Position numbers and translations under genes: made by a program. From Owenia fusiformis (lineage: Eukaryota; Annelida; Polychaeta; Sabellida; Oweniidae), in assembly GCA_903813345.2 (NCBI GenBank), contig CAIIXF020000001.1, positions 27,825,915-27,889,914 of the forward strand: DNA of 64,000 nucleotides, in the 5' to 3' direction. Position 1 is the stretch's first letter; every line of letters begins with the position of its first letter. Below the pieces are notes generated by a model that searched no databases, was not told the DNA's origin, and worked only from the letters and a program-made list of their open reading frames with translations. Shown here piece by piece: positions 34,101 through 45,329 of the stretch.

Positions 34101-37100
34101 AACCATTTACATAGAACCCCTCATCACAAACTAACTCGACTTCTGCTCCGATTGAATTATTGACACTGGACAACGTTCCGTTATTTGGTTTTTCTAAAGT
34201 TGGACATGTTATTTCTGAAAGAAAGAAGAATGCGTGCAAACAAAAACATACAAATGATGCGTATGATAGGTTGATATGTAGGCTACGGTAAAAACATTTG
34301 ACATAAAGTAGTTACATTCAGTGCTCAAGAATAGCGTTTTTACCTGTGCATTTTCCAAATAATGTATCATTCCAAGTTCCATTTGACAGACATGTGAGAA
34401 TGGAGGAACCATTTACATAGAACCCCTCATCACAAACTAACTCGACTTCTGCTCCGATTGAATTATTGACACTGGACAACGTTCCGTTATTTGGTTTTTC
34501 TAAAGTTGGACATGTTATTTCTGAAAGAAAGAAGAATGCGTGCAAACAAAAACATACAAATGATGCGTAATAGGTTGATATGTAGGCTACGGTAAAAACA
34601 TTTGACATAAAGTAGTTACATTCAGTGCTCAAGAATAACGTTTTTACCTGTGCATTTTCCAAATAATGTATCATTCCAAGTTCCATTTGACAGACATGTG
34701 AGAATGGAGGAACCATTTACATAGAACCCCTCATCACAAACCAACTCGACTTCTGCTCCGATTGAATTATTGACACTGGACAACATTCCATTATTTGGTT
34801 TTCCTAAAGTTGGACATGTTATTTCTGAAAGAAAGAAGAATGCGTGCAAACAAAAACATACAAATGATGCGTAATAGGTTGATATGTAGGCTACGGTAAA
34901 ACATATGAAATAAAGTGGTTACATATACAGTGCTCAAGAATAGCGTTTTACCTGTGCATTTTCCAAATAAATCATTCCAAGTTCCATTTGACAGACATGT
35001 AAGAATTGAGGACCCATTGACGTCGAACCCCTCATCACAAATAAGCTCAACCTCTGCTCCGATTGAGTTATTGAAACTAGACAAAATGCCATTGTTTGGT
35101 TTTTCTAAAGTAGGGCATGTTATCTCTGAAAGGAGGAATGATGAATTGTGAACTTGCAATACTCAAATAGGCTCCATTTCTTGAAAGCACAAATACTTTT
35201 GAAATATCAAAAGTACACAATTGCACACAACATGCACTACACATACCTTCACAAATTCCAAGTCTTCCATTCCAAGTGCCATTTGATAAACACATAACAA
35301 AGGATGTGCCATTTACGAAATATCCGTCGTCACAGTTCAATTCTACTTCGGTCCCCACAGATGTGTTAAGATTCGACACACGGCCTATTCTTGATATATT
35401 TAGAATTGGGCATGAAATGGCTGAAACGAAGATAAATGAATTGTATCTTGTACAATTAACATTTGAAACATACGATCTTTTTGCAGACGGCTTCGAACAT
35501 GTGTGCCGAAAGGAGACTCAGAGCAGACTCGAAACACTTGACGTTGCATTTCAATTTTTATGGGCATGAGTTTGTATAACTTGTGCTGAGGATGATAGGG
35601 GGATGGGGAATCACAACCGATAGGGAAGAGACCTGTTGTAATTTTTACACACTTGATTAATATTATTACCTTCACATGATCCAAGATTTGCATCCCAAGT
35701 GCCATTCGATAAACATTGAATCGTAGATGTTCCATTCACAAAGAAACCTTTGCTGCAATTCAATCTTACTAATGCTCCTTCCGTTCTAGAATTGGTGCTT
35801 AAAACTCCATTTCTTATGACTGCATTGTTCAGTGAAGGACATTGTTCTAGATAAGAGGAAAGGGAAAATAGTAGGCTATGTAAAGATACAATATCGAACT
35901 TCACTTATAAATAATAGCAGAAATGCATTAACATCAAAAACTTGAATCTCTGCGTCAAAACAACCCCGTCGAGAAGTAGGCTAAACGATCACGATAATGC
36001 GATGACCACTGATCAATGGATATGAGTGCATGACTTGAATATCTTTGCTGTACATGTACTTTGATCATCAAAGACTTACTCAAACATTTTGCCTGAATTC
36101 CGGTCCACGTGCCTTGGATTCCATTTTGCACACAAGTCCTTGTGTTAGACCCTTCTAAGGTGTACCCATCATTACAGCTCAGTGTGGCAACACTTCCAAG
36201 AGATACCCCGGATGTAAAAGTCACATTTCCGTCATCCGGGGACTTTAACTTGTCACATTTGATTTCTAAAAAAGATTGCCACAGAGTTATTGAATCTGTT
36301 ACATCTGTTATTGAATGTTCGAAATATAAGTTAGATTAACGTTATAAGTTTATTAAGTGGTGGCACATACCAACGCACGTGTCCGATAAACTCCATGTTC
36401 TGTCCCCTAAGCAAGAGACAGTAACATTGTTTCCCGTACCAGCGGAGGAGGTAAAGTTACTTTGACATGTCAGTGTAACGTTAAAACCGAAGTCATAAAA
36501 CGCTGATAAGTTTCCTTTGAAAGTGGAAATTACGTTTTCCACTCGTGGTGCATCAGCTATTGGACAACCAATGACTGGAACAGAGAGGGTATGATTAGTA
36601 TTTTATGAGTCTTTTTTGTTCATCGTAGTTGTACCTTAAAATTCTATTTATTTGGTTTTGGATTTGTGATGAATTTGTATCTATCGTTTGATGAAACTTG
36701 GGACCTCATATATCATCATCGCAATCACTTAAAAGTAGCAATACATTTATCGACAAAATATGAGGGTACAAAACAATTTCAATTGCATCATTAAAGAACC
36801 ATACCATACCATAAATGATTTTGCAATTGGTCACAAAACACACCAAAGCTTACCTTCAAACTTCAGCCAAAAGCCTTTAGTGATCGTTCCCTGTGTTTTA
36901 CTATATAGCAATGTCACAAAATAGGAATCCGTAATTATTGATCCGGAATCAGTCTGAGCCATGTCGCAAATGTCCTCCTGCCTAATACCAGCATCCGTTG
37001 CCAAATCACCATGTCCCACTCGTAGATAGTCTATTGTACATCCTTTCGAAGATATCTGCATTCCTATGTCTTCAAAGAAAAGCTTCACTCTTTGGCCAGG

Positions 37101-38354
37101 CTTTCCGGAAAGTATCTTCCATTGGCATCTCGACGAGTCTTTTGCCCTTGGGTAACGTACTGAGACTATCTCTCCAGAAACATCTTTCAAAATGCCCCCA
37201 CATTTTTGCAGAGCTAAAAAGCGTATGATGCATGTAGAAACAAAACATAAATAATCAAATTGAAAATACAATGGTCAACTCCAGAACACCGTAGCACTCC
37301 GCAAACTTTATTATCATTGAAAACTTACCCTTAGCTTCGATTTGAAACCCCTTAGCTCTATTATCACGAACATTGTTATCTCTAAAGAACTCCAAACATG
37401 CCTCGTGTCCGTTTATGAAAATATTATCTCGGAATTTATCACCAGTTTTAAAATCCACTCTAATAGTTCTAATTAAGGTACTGAAAAACCCGCAGTAATA
37501 GCCATCGTAAATATCAATGACATCTCCTGGGTTAACGTCCCAGTGTTTGATTGTGATACGAAGAGTAGTGCTAAAAGATGAAAGTCCTGGTATCACGGCT
37601 ACTTGTCGCCACACACAGGAACTCCCTGGGGTATAGGGATCGGGCCAACCCGGCGATGTGATGGTTTTCCATTTGGTACCAACATTAGGACAGGTTTGAG
37701 AAGTAACTAGAAATATATATTACTTCAAGAATTAGTAACAAAAAACATAAACCTACATGTGACAAATCTAGAGAGGTACAATGAATCAACAAAAAATGAA
37801 CACAAATGTGATAAGTAAAATTTAAAATAAAATTTTGATGAAATCTTACAATCACTTCACAGTTACAGCCTGAGCTAAATGTATTTGGGATTTTGAAGTT
37901 GGAGGCCTCGAGACTGTTGTTGTAAAGGTGGTCCAATGGATGAATAAGACTATGAAATACTTTCAGTGGTAACTTTCGCATATTAATTATGTTTAATATT
38001 TTATGTTTTATTCGCGCAAGTTCTTGGCATCTTATCGACACACTCTCGACCAAAGACGAGTCTCTGCAAAACGAACACAGTTAATTTTCATAATAGTTGT
38101 TTTCAATTTGATTTTTTTAATTTCTGATATAATTGCTGAAATGCATAATGTCGAAAATGAAGAAAGAGTAATATTGAGGCTAATTATATAATCTAGATGG
38201 AGATAAACAACAGAAACAACAGTTCTTTGTAAAATTTAATATAGCGTTGGCTAAAAAGGATGGCACGTTACTAACCTGATGTGAAATATCCAACAAAAGC
38301 TAAATTGAAAAGAGTGCAGACACTCCATGAATATGAAAAAGATCCTCGGTCCAT
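31193..38354 (-). CDS. Type I membrane protein: signal peptide, 2 CUB, 9 sushi (CCP), Ser/Thr stalk, TM, NPxY tail; 15 exons
   Basis: Exons (minus): 38354-38276, 37706-37329, 37213-36854, 36574-36371, 36265-36080, 35846-35670, 35420-35247, 35125-34952, 34824-34648, 34520-34344, 34214-34038, 33952-33773, 32217-31846, 31679-31598, 31463-31193. They sum to 3168 nt, 1055 aa. Junctions are all GT-AG and phase 1, except phase 2 before the tail exon. Exon 1 is the signal peptide (CTLFNLAFVGY core). Exons 2-3 are CUB domains (27-272). Exons 4-12 each encode one sushi domain (273-814) with four Cys and a closing Trp, as in CLSNGTWN...GKC. Exon 13 is a 124-aa Thr/Ser stalk, likely O-glycosylated. Exon 14 is the membrane span (VGMIIGIVAIILLVIAIVGL). 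The tail has HNPSYDSS (NPxY) and several DY/PDY sites. Adhesion, complement-regulator or SEZ6/CSMD-like roles are possible; I cannot assign an orthologue. Confidence 0.92.
32281..32375 (+). mobile_element. tRNA-derived SINE head
   Basis: ATATCTCAGTGGTAGGGTGG resembles a tRNA A box (TAGCTCAGTGGTAGAGC), and GGATTTGATCCCCGGTTCAT resembles a B box (GGTTCGAxxCC), about 35 bp downstream. The unit is directly followed by the 31-bp tandem repeat. It lacks an acceptor stem partner and lies in an intron, so it is a SINE-like remnant rather than a tRNA gene. Confidence 0.65.
32377..32812. repeat. 31-bp minisatellite, about 14 copies
   Basis: The unit TGTGTATAGATGTATGCCTG followed by TGTATCAGTGC repeats head to tail with almost no variation; one copy has GTGTTACAGTGC and one has GTATATAGATG. 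It abuts the SINE head in the intron between exons 12 and 13 of the CUB/sushi gene. High uniformity indicates recent expansion. Confidence 0.95.
32860..33660. repeat. Intronic repeat with GGTCGGTCTTTTACA motifs
   Basis: A hairpin at about 32865-32898 pairs AAAGACCAACCGCC with GGTGGTCGGTCTTT. GGTCGGTCTTTTACACA recurs near 32887 and 33515, and GGCCGGTCTTTTACA near 33540. Two diverged direct repeats share ACGTAACATTACAT and TGTTCAGTA (about 33012 and 33250). No coding evidence. Probably a decayed element. Confidence 0.5.
34020..34950 (-). repeat. ~304-bp tandem duplication of a sushi exon plus its intron (three near-identical units)
   Basis: Exon ends at 34038, 34344, 34648 and 34952 are 306, 304 and 304 bp apart. 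Not only the exons but also the introns (GAAAGAAAGAAGAATGCGTG, GGTTGATATGTAGGCTACGG) are almost identical. The three encoded sushi domains differ at only a few residues. Exon 8 (34952-35125) is an older, diverged sister. Confidence 0.93.
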
Positions 38355-39590
38355 TATAGTTTTCTAAAAAGTTTATAAAAACGCCATACTGATGTAAATG
38401 TCCTTCTTTCTAGGCTTCACGCTCGAGTACAGAATTCTTCCAAAACTTCAAGAACAACACTTTAGTGACATGAAATTGACATGAAGTGACATGAAATTAT
38501 CTTTGCTATACAATGTAAATAAATAAAATTAATAGTAAATGATTATATAGTGGATATGTATTTACAGTGATGCTGATTAGAATGTTGGACATTAATACCT
38601 CAACTGATTAAAGTATCTGTTCATCCTACTCTTATTTGAGTACCGTGTAGGAAGTTGGAGAATCGTACGATTAAACGTGTATTTTGATCAAACGGAATCA
38701 TGGAAGTTTATAATTTTGATAAAAACTAAGCCTAGAAGTCAAGAAACCTTAAAAAGTATTTCTTAAAATACAGTTTGTTGTCATTATCTTAAAGCCTGAC
38801 AACGTTTTGTCAAAGCATAACTTGTTATACTAGTTTTCTAATTACATATTATGGACATTAAGAGGTTTAGCATGTAATCTTACGAGACTGTTAGGGTTGT
38901 CAAACATCGCAGGGGGAATATAATCACATTCTTTAATTAATACACTTTAACGGATTTATTATTAATAATGTTTATGCACTAAAAGTGAAACTTGCTGAAA
39001 ACAATGAAGATTCGAACATTTTTTAATTGGCGACAAAGTTCCCTTGGAATTGTATGTTGGTGTCTCTCTTACAATTAGTTTTCAAAACATATCCACCAAC
39101 TTTGTATGTAACATACGTATTATAACATTGTGACATGAATGAAATTTGCAAAGATTCATGGAGTTGGATTTTCTATTACATGATCACTTCTTTAAATTGA
39201 TCGTTTCAAGATATGTTTGAAAGTCTTTTATAGTCACTTAACTCAAGGCCGCTTTTAGACTAAATTCTTAAAGAGAGTGACAGTGTAGTATGTGCAAGAG
39301 ATGTGGTAAATATAAAGGTGATCGATGACCAATACAAATCAATAAACATAGGACTTATTGAGTCGTATTGATAGTCGAAACATAAATAAACGTAGTTGAT
39401 ATACGAGATACGAGGGTTGATTCAAAACTATAATGAACATTTAATATTTAATATCAGCTAGATCATTGTAACCACGAATTAACAAAGGTGGACACATATT
39501 TCTAAAGACAGTAACTAGTAAATAATGTTGCAATCTCAATTACAATTGTCAATCAAAATCCAGATTATTGCATTCAAGGTATTTTAACAT
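38355..39590. other. Upstream flank of the CUB/sushi gene; no gene seen
   Basis: AT-rich intergenic sequence that should hold the promoter of the minus-strand CUB/sushi gene. No TATA element is convincing and no exon was recognised. Confidence 0.45.
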
Positions 39591-39905
39591 TCTATAAATA
39601 TGACAGGTCCTAAAATAGACCCCTGTGATACCCCAAAAGTAAACATACCATATTGAAACTTGGTGATTTTCTAAAATCGTACAACTAAAATCTTCTGTGC
39701 ATTTAATTGTTTCATCCAAAAGCTGAAGTTAATATGTATGTTGAAATAATATATAATATGTATTATGATAAATTGTGTCAAATGCCTTCGAGAGGTTTAG
39801 ATACAGTATTCATATCTACTGTATCTTGCCAATATTATTTGTGTTTCATGTATTCCGTTTGTACTCATCAAGAAATGAGATGCAGTGAAATTTCTAATTG
39901 GTTGT
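39590..39905 (-). pseudogene. Decayed LINE reverse-transcriptase fragment
   Basis: On the minus strand, about 39798-39765 reads LNLSKAFDTIYHN, matching the DLSKAFDTVxH box of LINE RTs. About 39650-39595 reads FGVSQGSILGPVIF, matching the GVPQGSxLGPxLF box. The spacing is shorter than in an intact RT, and stops interrupt the frame. The LSKAFDT form points to a CR1/Jockey-type clade, different from the L1-like LINE at 40942. Confidence 0.7.
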
Positions 39906-40799
39906 GTCGAGGAAAATGAAACATATCTAATGGCAAAAGGCTGACACTGACTTTAATTTTTTTGTGAGCTTCATAGTACCATAACCGTTGACCTATATTA
40001 CAGTCTTAGTAAACAAAATTTCTAAAGATAACAAATTATTTCTACAGAGAGCCAACAAAACATTCTAAAGACCAAGCACAAATACTGGTACTACACTCGA
40101 ATACGCTGTTACCGAAATGGATCCGTTTTGGTAACAAGATGGATACGATTCCGGTTGGAAAGTCCGGTAAGATTTTTTCTTTTTCCTTGATTTCTCGAGA
40201 CCATTTCTCGAATTCATCCCAATCGTTTCGGCACAAACATTCACAAGTATCATATGTTTCTAGAAATTCAAACAAAATGTTGTGAGAATTCTGCTTACTC
40301 GTGAAATGAAGAAAAAGTTCAAACTGGACATGCTCCGACGGGAAGGTGATCTATAATTTTGAATTCAAAATTCAATGGCGACTATACGACGTTATTGCCG
40401 TACCTCGACCCTACTACATTGTAGGGACGCACTGACGACGTTATACAATCGGATATCAAATTCCAGTATACGTGTGCACATCGATATTGTGCAACCTGAA
40501 AGAAGTACAAATGAGATGGACGTATGAAGACTGTTTATGAACGAAGTAGCTAATTATTTTAGACATATTTCCCGACCACAGCCAGATTTAGCCCGTTTAC
40601 GACATTTTTGTAGGACTAGAAAGAACGGTTGAGAACTAGTTTAGTGCGATAGAGGTTACTTACTACTTGGAACCGGTAGTTCTTAAACTAAGCCTTTTGA
40701 GAAAAAAAATTGTTGGCTCTAGAAACAGAAAACGGGGGCATTGATGTCCCCATTCTGGTTCGAAGATGCCCAAGGAAATCTGTAACGGTGAATTTCGAA

Positions 40800-40851
40800 A
40801 GGTATCGGAAAGTAACGTGAGTGTTGAGTGTTGAGTGTCGAGTGTCGAGTT
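40800..40851. repeat. Short GAGTGTT/GAGTGTC tandem repeat
   Basis: Five 7-mers of GTGTTGA and GTGTCGA type in tandem, just outside the LINE insertion. Confidence 0.7.
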
Positions 40852-40923
40852 TGAATAACGTCTTCCAATCCTCTTTTTTGGATTTTTATAAGCCTTATAT
40901 GGATCTATCACATGGATAACAAG

Positions 40924-40941
40924 TGTCTCAATATCAATTCT
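40924..40941. repeat. LINE target-site duplication, left copy
   Basis: TGTCTCAATATCAATTCT, identical to 44032-44049. It brackets the minus-strand LINE. Confidence 0.93.
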
Positions 40942-43900
40942 TTTTTTATAAAATTATTTATTCAACATATATACAAGTTACAAAATACATTTACACATGC
41001 ATTTACATCTAATATAAAAGGATATACATGTTATAAAATAAAACAGGTTATTTTAGAAATTCACTTAAGCATCTTTGTAAAGAGTTACAAATTTTGTTCT
41101 TATATGATTCAAAATATACTGCTATTTTTTATTTAAAACATGACTTTTTATAAGATTCTGGATCTTCAGAGTTTTTCAACTAGAGGTTATGAATACATCT
41201 CATAACTATTGTAATGATAAGAGTTCTATATTTCAAAACATTGCTATTACTCTGGTATCCTAAAAGAAGTATCTTCCAGGAGATGTTACACTTAAAAAAC
41301 TTTTCCAAGATGACCCAAATATGTTTTACAATTTTACAGTTAAAAATTAAATGTTCGATATCTTGATCAACTTTACATTCAATACATTTTTTAGAAACAT
41401 TTCTGTACCACTTACTCACAAGTTTACCACAAGGTAGAATATTATGTAGAAGTTTAAAATTGAATTCGGACAATTTTTGGCAGTCAATGTTTTTGATTTT
41501 AAATTCATGGATCTTCCTGGTATATGATTGGCTAATATCTTGATTAAACATTTCTTTCCAATTCTTTTCTGCTATTGGTTTTACAAATTTTTCATTTGTT
41601 AAAATCTTATAAAAGAAGTTTGACTTAAAAAATTATATATTTTTAAAGCCACACTCTTTATACAGAAAGAGATTTGTATAAATTATATTTGTAAAATTCA
41701 TGTGTTTCCTTTCTTGGTGTGTTACATGTTTTAAAGCCATTTTGATTTTCATATATTCTATCATCCAATTCCTACTATTTTGAAGTCTTCGTAGTAGATG
41801 TCTTTCATCTATAAAATTACCTTCTTCATTAAAGAAATCTTTTACATACATATATCCTGCATCTCTCCAATTTTTATAGTACATATATTTATCTTGGTAG
41901 AGAAATCTTTTATTCAACCAAATTATTTCAGAACCTGGATTTCGTGAATTGTTTATTTCTTTACACTTATTATGTGCAATAAAGATTGATTTGTAGAAAT
42001 GATATCTGTTCAAAATTTAAGTATTTTCATCAAAATTCGTTTTTAGAAAATCGTCAATTGTAAAGCCAATTCTTTTTATTATAAAAGTTGGAATGATTCA
42101 CCAGGATGTATCAGCGTTTTTTAGACGTTTTACCCATGCCGCTTTGAGAGCTTCAATTTTGCTTTGTATATGCACAAGGTTGATACCACCATCTATGACA
42201 TTACCTATTCAGCGGTGGCGGTAGGCATATATTCTTGTGAGTCATCATGACTCAGGTAGTTTCAAAAAAGTGAGTCACAAGAAAAAAAGTTGAGTCAAAG
42301 CTATAAAAGTGTTTTTCTTGAGTAAAAATGCATACAAAATGTAGAAACCACATACAAAATCTATTTTTTGATTTTGTGCATACGTTTTATTGTACTCTTA
42401 TAGCACATTAACAACTAACAATTAATTAATTAGGCAATTGCAAGAAAAATGTCACTATTAATCATTTGATTATCTGGTCCAGCGAGTCATGGGTGTGAAT
42501 GGAGTGGGAGAGGAGTTTCTCCCTGTGTGGAGTTACACAAATTGGGGTCAAAGCGTTTCATGTTGAAATTCAACATTTTAGCAATCATTCCAAAGTCTAA
42601 AACGGCAATATAAGTCCGACCACAATACTGGGCATCATTTAAATTGAATACGGTAGAATCTTGTAATTATAAAATGAAACCGAAAGTAGATTTGTTTTCA
42701 TACCTAATTTATCATCATTACCCCCCTAATGTGCGATCGACTGGATTTTCATGTGCCCATTATCTATCTTCATAGGATCAGCTTCAGATCTAGTGAATCG
42801 AAGATCTTAACTTGAGGGAGTTAATTGAAAATACTTGGTGAAAACTTACGATAGATCGGTCACTGTGAGCACCATTGATAAACCTACTGCGCATTACATC
42901 TGCGCATGCTGATGAAGGGGACGGCTCAAGGAAACTTGCTAACTTAGCGAAGGAATTTTGCGAACTTGCGAAGGAAACTAAAGGTTCGTAAATCTAGCGT
43001 GTGAATATTCAAGGAAAGATTTTATGCGGTAATTTAGATAAATATACGATCACTAAAATCCTTAGAAGGGAGTATGAAATTAATAAATTATTGTTCAATG
43101 TTATGTTCGTTTTATTGCATTTTTGATACGCCCCCTAGCACACGAGATAAACAAATCGAGGGATCGATCAATGTTTTCAAGTTTATCATTGAATCTGAAT
43201 CACAGGGCTTTAAAAATTATATGAAATACCGAAATAAGAAAATGATCGGTAGGAAGGAGGCTCGATTGCGCTGAACGAAATGTTAGATTTCCGGAATTAG
43301 CAAAATTATAAATTTGATCAATCACGTATTTTCACGTATAGGGATCAATTTAACCAAGTACCAAGCGGGGATTTTGCATGTGAAACAAACGTGCGTCAGA
43401 AAGACTCGGTAGACAATGAATATTTGCGTCAGAGTTGCAAAAATGTGAGTAAAAAACGTAAAAAATTGCGTTAACGCCACCTCTGCTATTAATGTGTTTC
43501 TTTTTATCTTATCCTTTTTCCACAAGAACTTAAACATAATTTTGTTAATCTTATCAATGATTTTATCAGGTATTTCTAGAATACTAAAATTATATATAAG
43601 TTGCGCAATACCTAAAGTGTTGATAATATGGGCTTTACCAAAAAGAGTTAGTTTTCGTTTTTTCCATGATTCAAACATTTTTTCTATGTTCTTTATTTTA
43701 TTATTCCAATTTCTTTCAGTGCATTCATTTTTGTCATTTCCTAAATAAATACCGAAACATTTTATCGGTTCTTACTTAAAAGTAGTATTTTCAAATTTTT
43801 CTCCACTGCCCTTGTAATTACCAAGCCATATACCCTCTGTTTTCTCTAAGTTTTTAGTAAACTCATTTATTGTTTTGATTGCTTCTTTGATAGAGTGCTT

Positions 43901-44031
43901 CTTTGATAGAGCGAGAGTTGTGTCATCTGCGTGTTGGACTATTTTTTGATTTTATCTTTTTCAATTTTAATTCCTTCAATTTTACAATTATTTCTTAATT
44001 TGTTTGCCAATTTGTAATTTGTTAATTTGTT
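40942..44031 (-). mobile_element. 5'-truncated L1/Tx1-like LINE with nested 1276-bp transposon
   Basis: Exact 18-bp duplications flank the insertion. The 3' end, at low coordinates, finishes with TAAAAAAA. On the minus strand the 5' part retains the RT box QHADDTTLAL (about 43940-43910) and thumb-like text (WKKRKLTLFGKAHIINTLG, about 43665). After the nested element it continues GGINLVHIQSK and ends with a C-terminal domain (FKLLHNILPCGKLVSKW, then KKCIEC...EHLIFNCK, 41551-41180). Without the nested 1281 bp the insertion is about 1.8 kb of an original 5-6 kb. In-frame stops (for example near 42110 and 41630) show decay. Confidence 0.9.
42210..43485. mobile_element. 1276-bp non-autonomous TIR transposon, copy B, inside the LINE
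   Basis: Same length, orientation and sequence as 21006-22281. Target duplication CTATT at 42205-42209 and 43486-43490. Taking out the element and one CTATT rejoins the LINE frame exactly (RNTLI to GNVIDGG on the minus strand). This fixes both boundaries and shows that it inserted after the LINE. Confidence 0.95.
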
Positions 44032-44049
44032 TGTCTCAATATCAATTCT
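44032..44049. repeat. LINE target-site duplication, right copy
   Basis: Second copy of TGTCTCAATATCAATTCT at the 5' (truncated) end of the minus-strand LINE. Confidence 0.93.
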
Positions 44050-44900
44050 GATCTTTTGGAAATCCCCACTCCGGGACCAATTATGTCAATAATGGATGAG
44101 TAATAACACTTCAAAATCAGTACAATTAGCTACTCTTCTGAAAAAAACATCAACAAAAACACGGCCTTTTTATTAGCACTTTTTGAACGTCCTGTAAATA
44201 TCTTATAGGTTGTTTACCTGTGTATAATCTGCCAAGGGGAGCATACCCGGATTTTCCCGACAGTTAGAAAGGTGTGTGAAAAACAAAAATAATTCAATGT
44301 ATTGAATGACAAGTATTGAATGTGTATGGTATTGTGTTGCAATGTATTGTGTTTTTCAGTTGCCATTGTTTTTTTTCAAGTACACATTTCACCTTGCTAT
44401 TATTGATTCCAGAATTGATGACACCGTAACATCATTGTGTCATTTGAGACAATGAATATCTATCCTATGCGCACGTAGGCCTGACGTAATACTAATAATC
44501 CAATGAATTTGAATTTTTACTTGATCATATATCAATAGGACACGATCATGTAATGACGATGTTCGAGTACTGATTGATTATTTGCTGGATTCTTGACCTG
44601 TACGTAGATACTGTAGATCCTTTCCCCAGAGAACTTAAACTGCTGATTGGCTACTCAGATGCGGCTGTTCAACCTCATTTGATTACGCAAAGGCACTGTA
44701 CTTTTAACCATGTAAAGTGCCCTGAAATATGAAACTAAATGGTCAAAATATTGAATATCACTTGACATCTAAACCTTGACAATTAATGTAAAATCAAGAA
44801 TAGATAACCTTGTTTCAAAATATGTACATTGTCACGGAGTGCCCATAACTTTTGATTTTGGTGACGATATAACTTATTTACCGATAACTGTTTTAAATAT
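44050..44900. other. Intergenic, no gene seen
   Basis: AT-rich sequence without a recognisable exon or element. Confidence 0.45.
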
Positions 44901-44902
44901 TT

Positions 44903-45060
44903 ATAGGATATCCTATGATTTTGAGGAATATCATTTTTATCTACGAGGTGATATTGATATCTGCACGAGAGAGCGAAGCGAACGAGTGCATTTATCAATA
45001 TCACAGAGTAGATTAAAATGATATTCTGAAAAAATCATAGGATGTTCTTATTATCCTACA
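44903..45060. repeat. Foldback with ~70-bp arms
   Basis: GGATATCCTATGATTTT...ATATCATTTTxATCTAC...GTGATATTGATA is mirrored after a short spacer (GAGAGCGAAGCGAACGAGTG) by its reverse complement ending CATAGGATGTTC. The arms are about 85-90% alike and could form a long stem. Confidence 0.8.
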
Positions 45061-45325
45061 CTTACAAGGAAAGTACTAAATGTATAATATCATTGCAAAA
45101 TGAATTCCATGCCAAATAGAGTCAATTTGGCGGGAAATCAACAAGCGGAGTATATCGTCACGATATCCTCCGCATATTGGGGTTTCCGGAGTATATCGTC
45201 ACGATATCCTCCGCCCGGAGTATATCGTTACGATATCCTCCGGATATTCATTTTGCCAATAAATATCAAATTTATTTTTTAATGTTATTATACATTTAGT
45301 ATACTAAGTGTAGGATAATAATTGA
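45047..45325. repeat. Inverted repeat enclosing three tandem hairpins
   Basis: ATTATCCTACACTTA...ACTAAATGTATAATA (45047-45090) is mirrored by TTATACATTTAGTATACTAA then GTGTAGGATAAT (about 45283-45320). Inside, three copies of GGAGTATATCGT-nn-ACGATATCCTCC lie at 45145-45172, 45186-45213 and 45215-45242, each a near-perfect hairpin. Confidence 0.82.
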
Positions 45326-45329
45326 TATT

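Noticed and set aside
37685-38053. Minus-strand 122-codon frame between the signal-peptide and first CUB exons
   Set aside because: The signal-peptide exon joins directly to the CUB exon in phase 1; this frame has no domain and no suitable splice sites.
40042-40275. Possible small exon (CECLCRNDWDEFEKW...) with a donor-like GGTAAC
   Set aside because: An acceptor-like TTTCTAG is nearby but no neighbouring exon, homologue or phase partner was recognised; evidence too weak to annotate.
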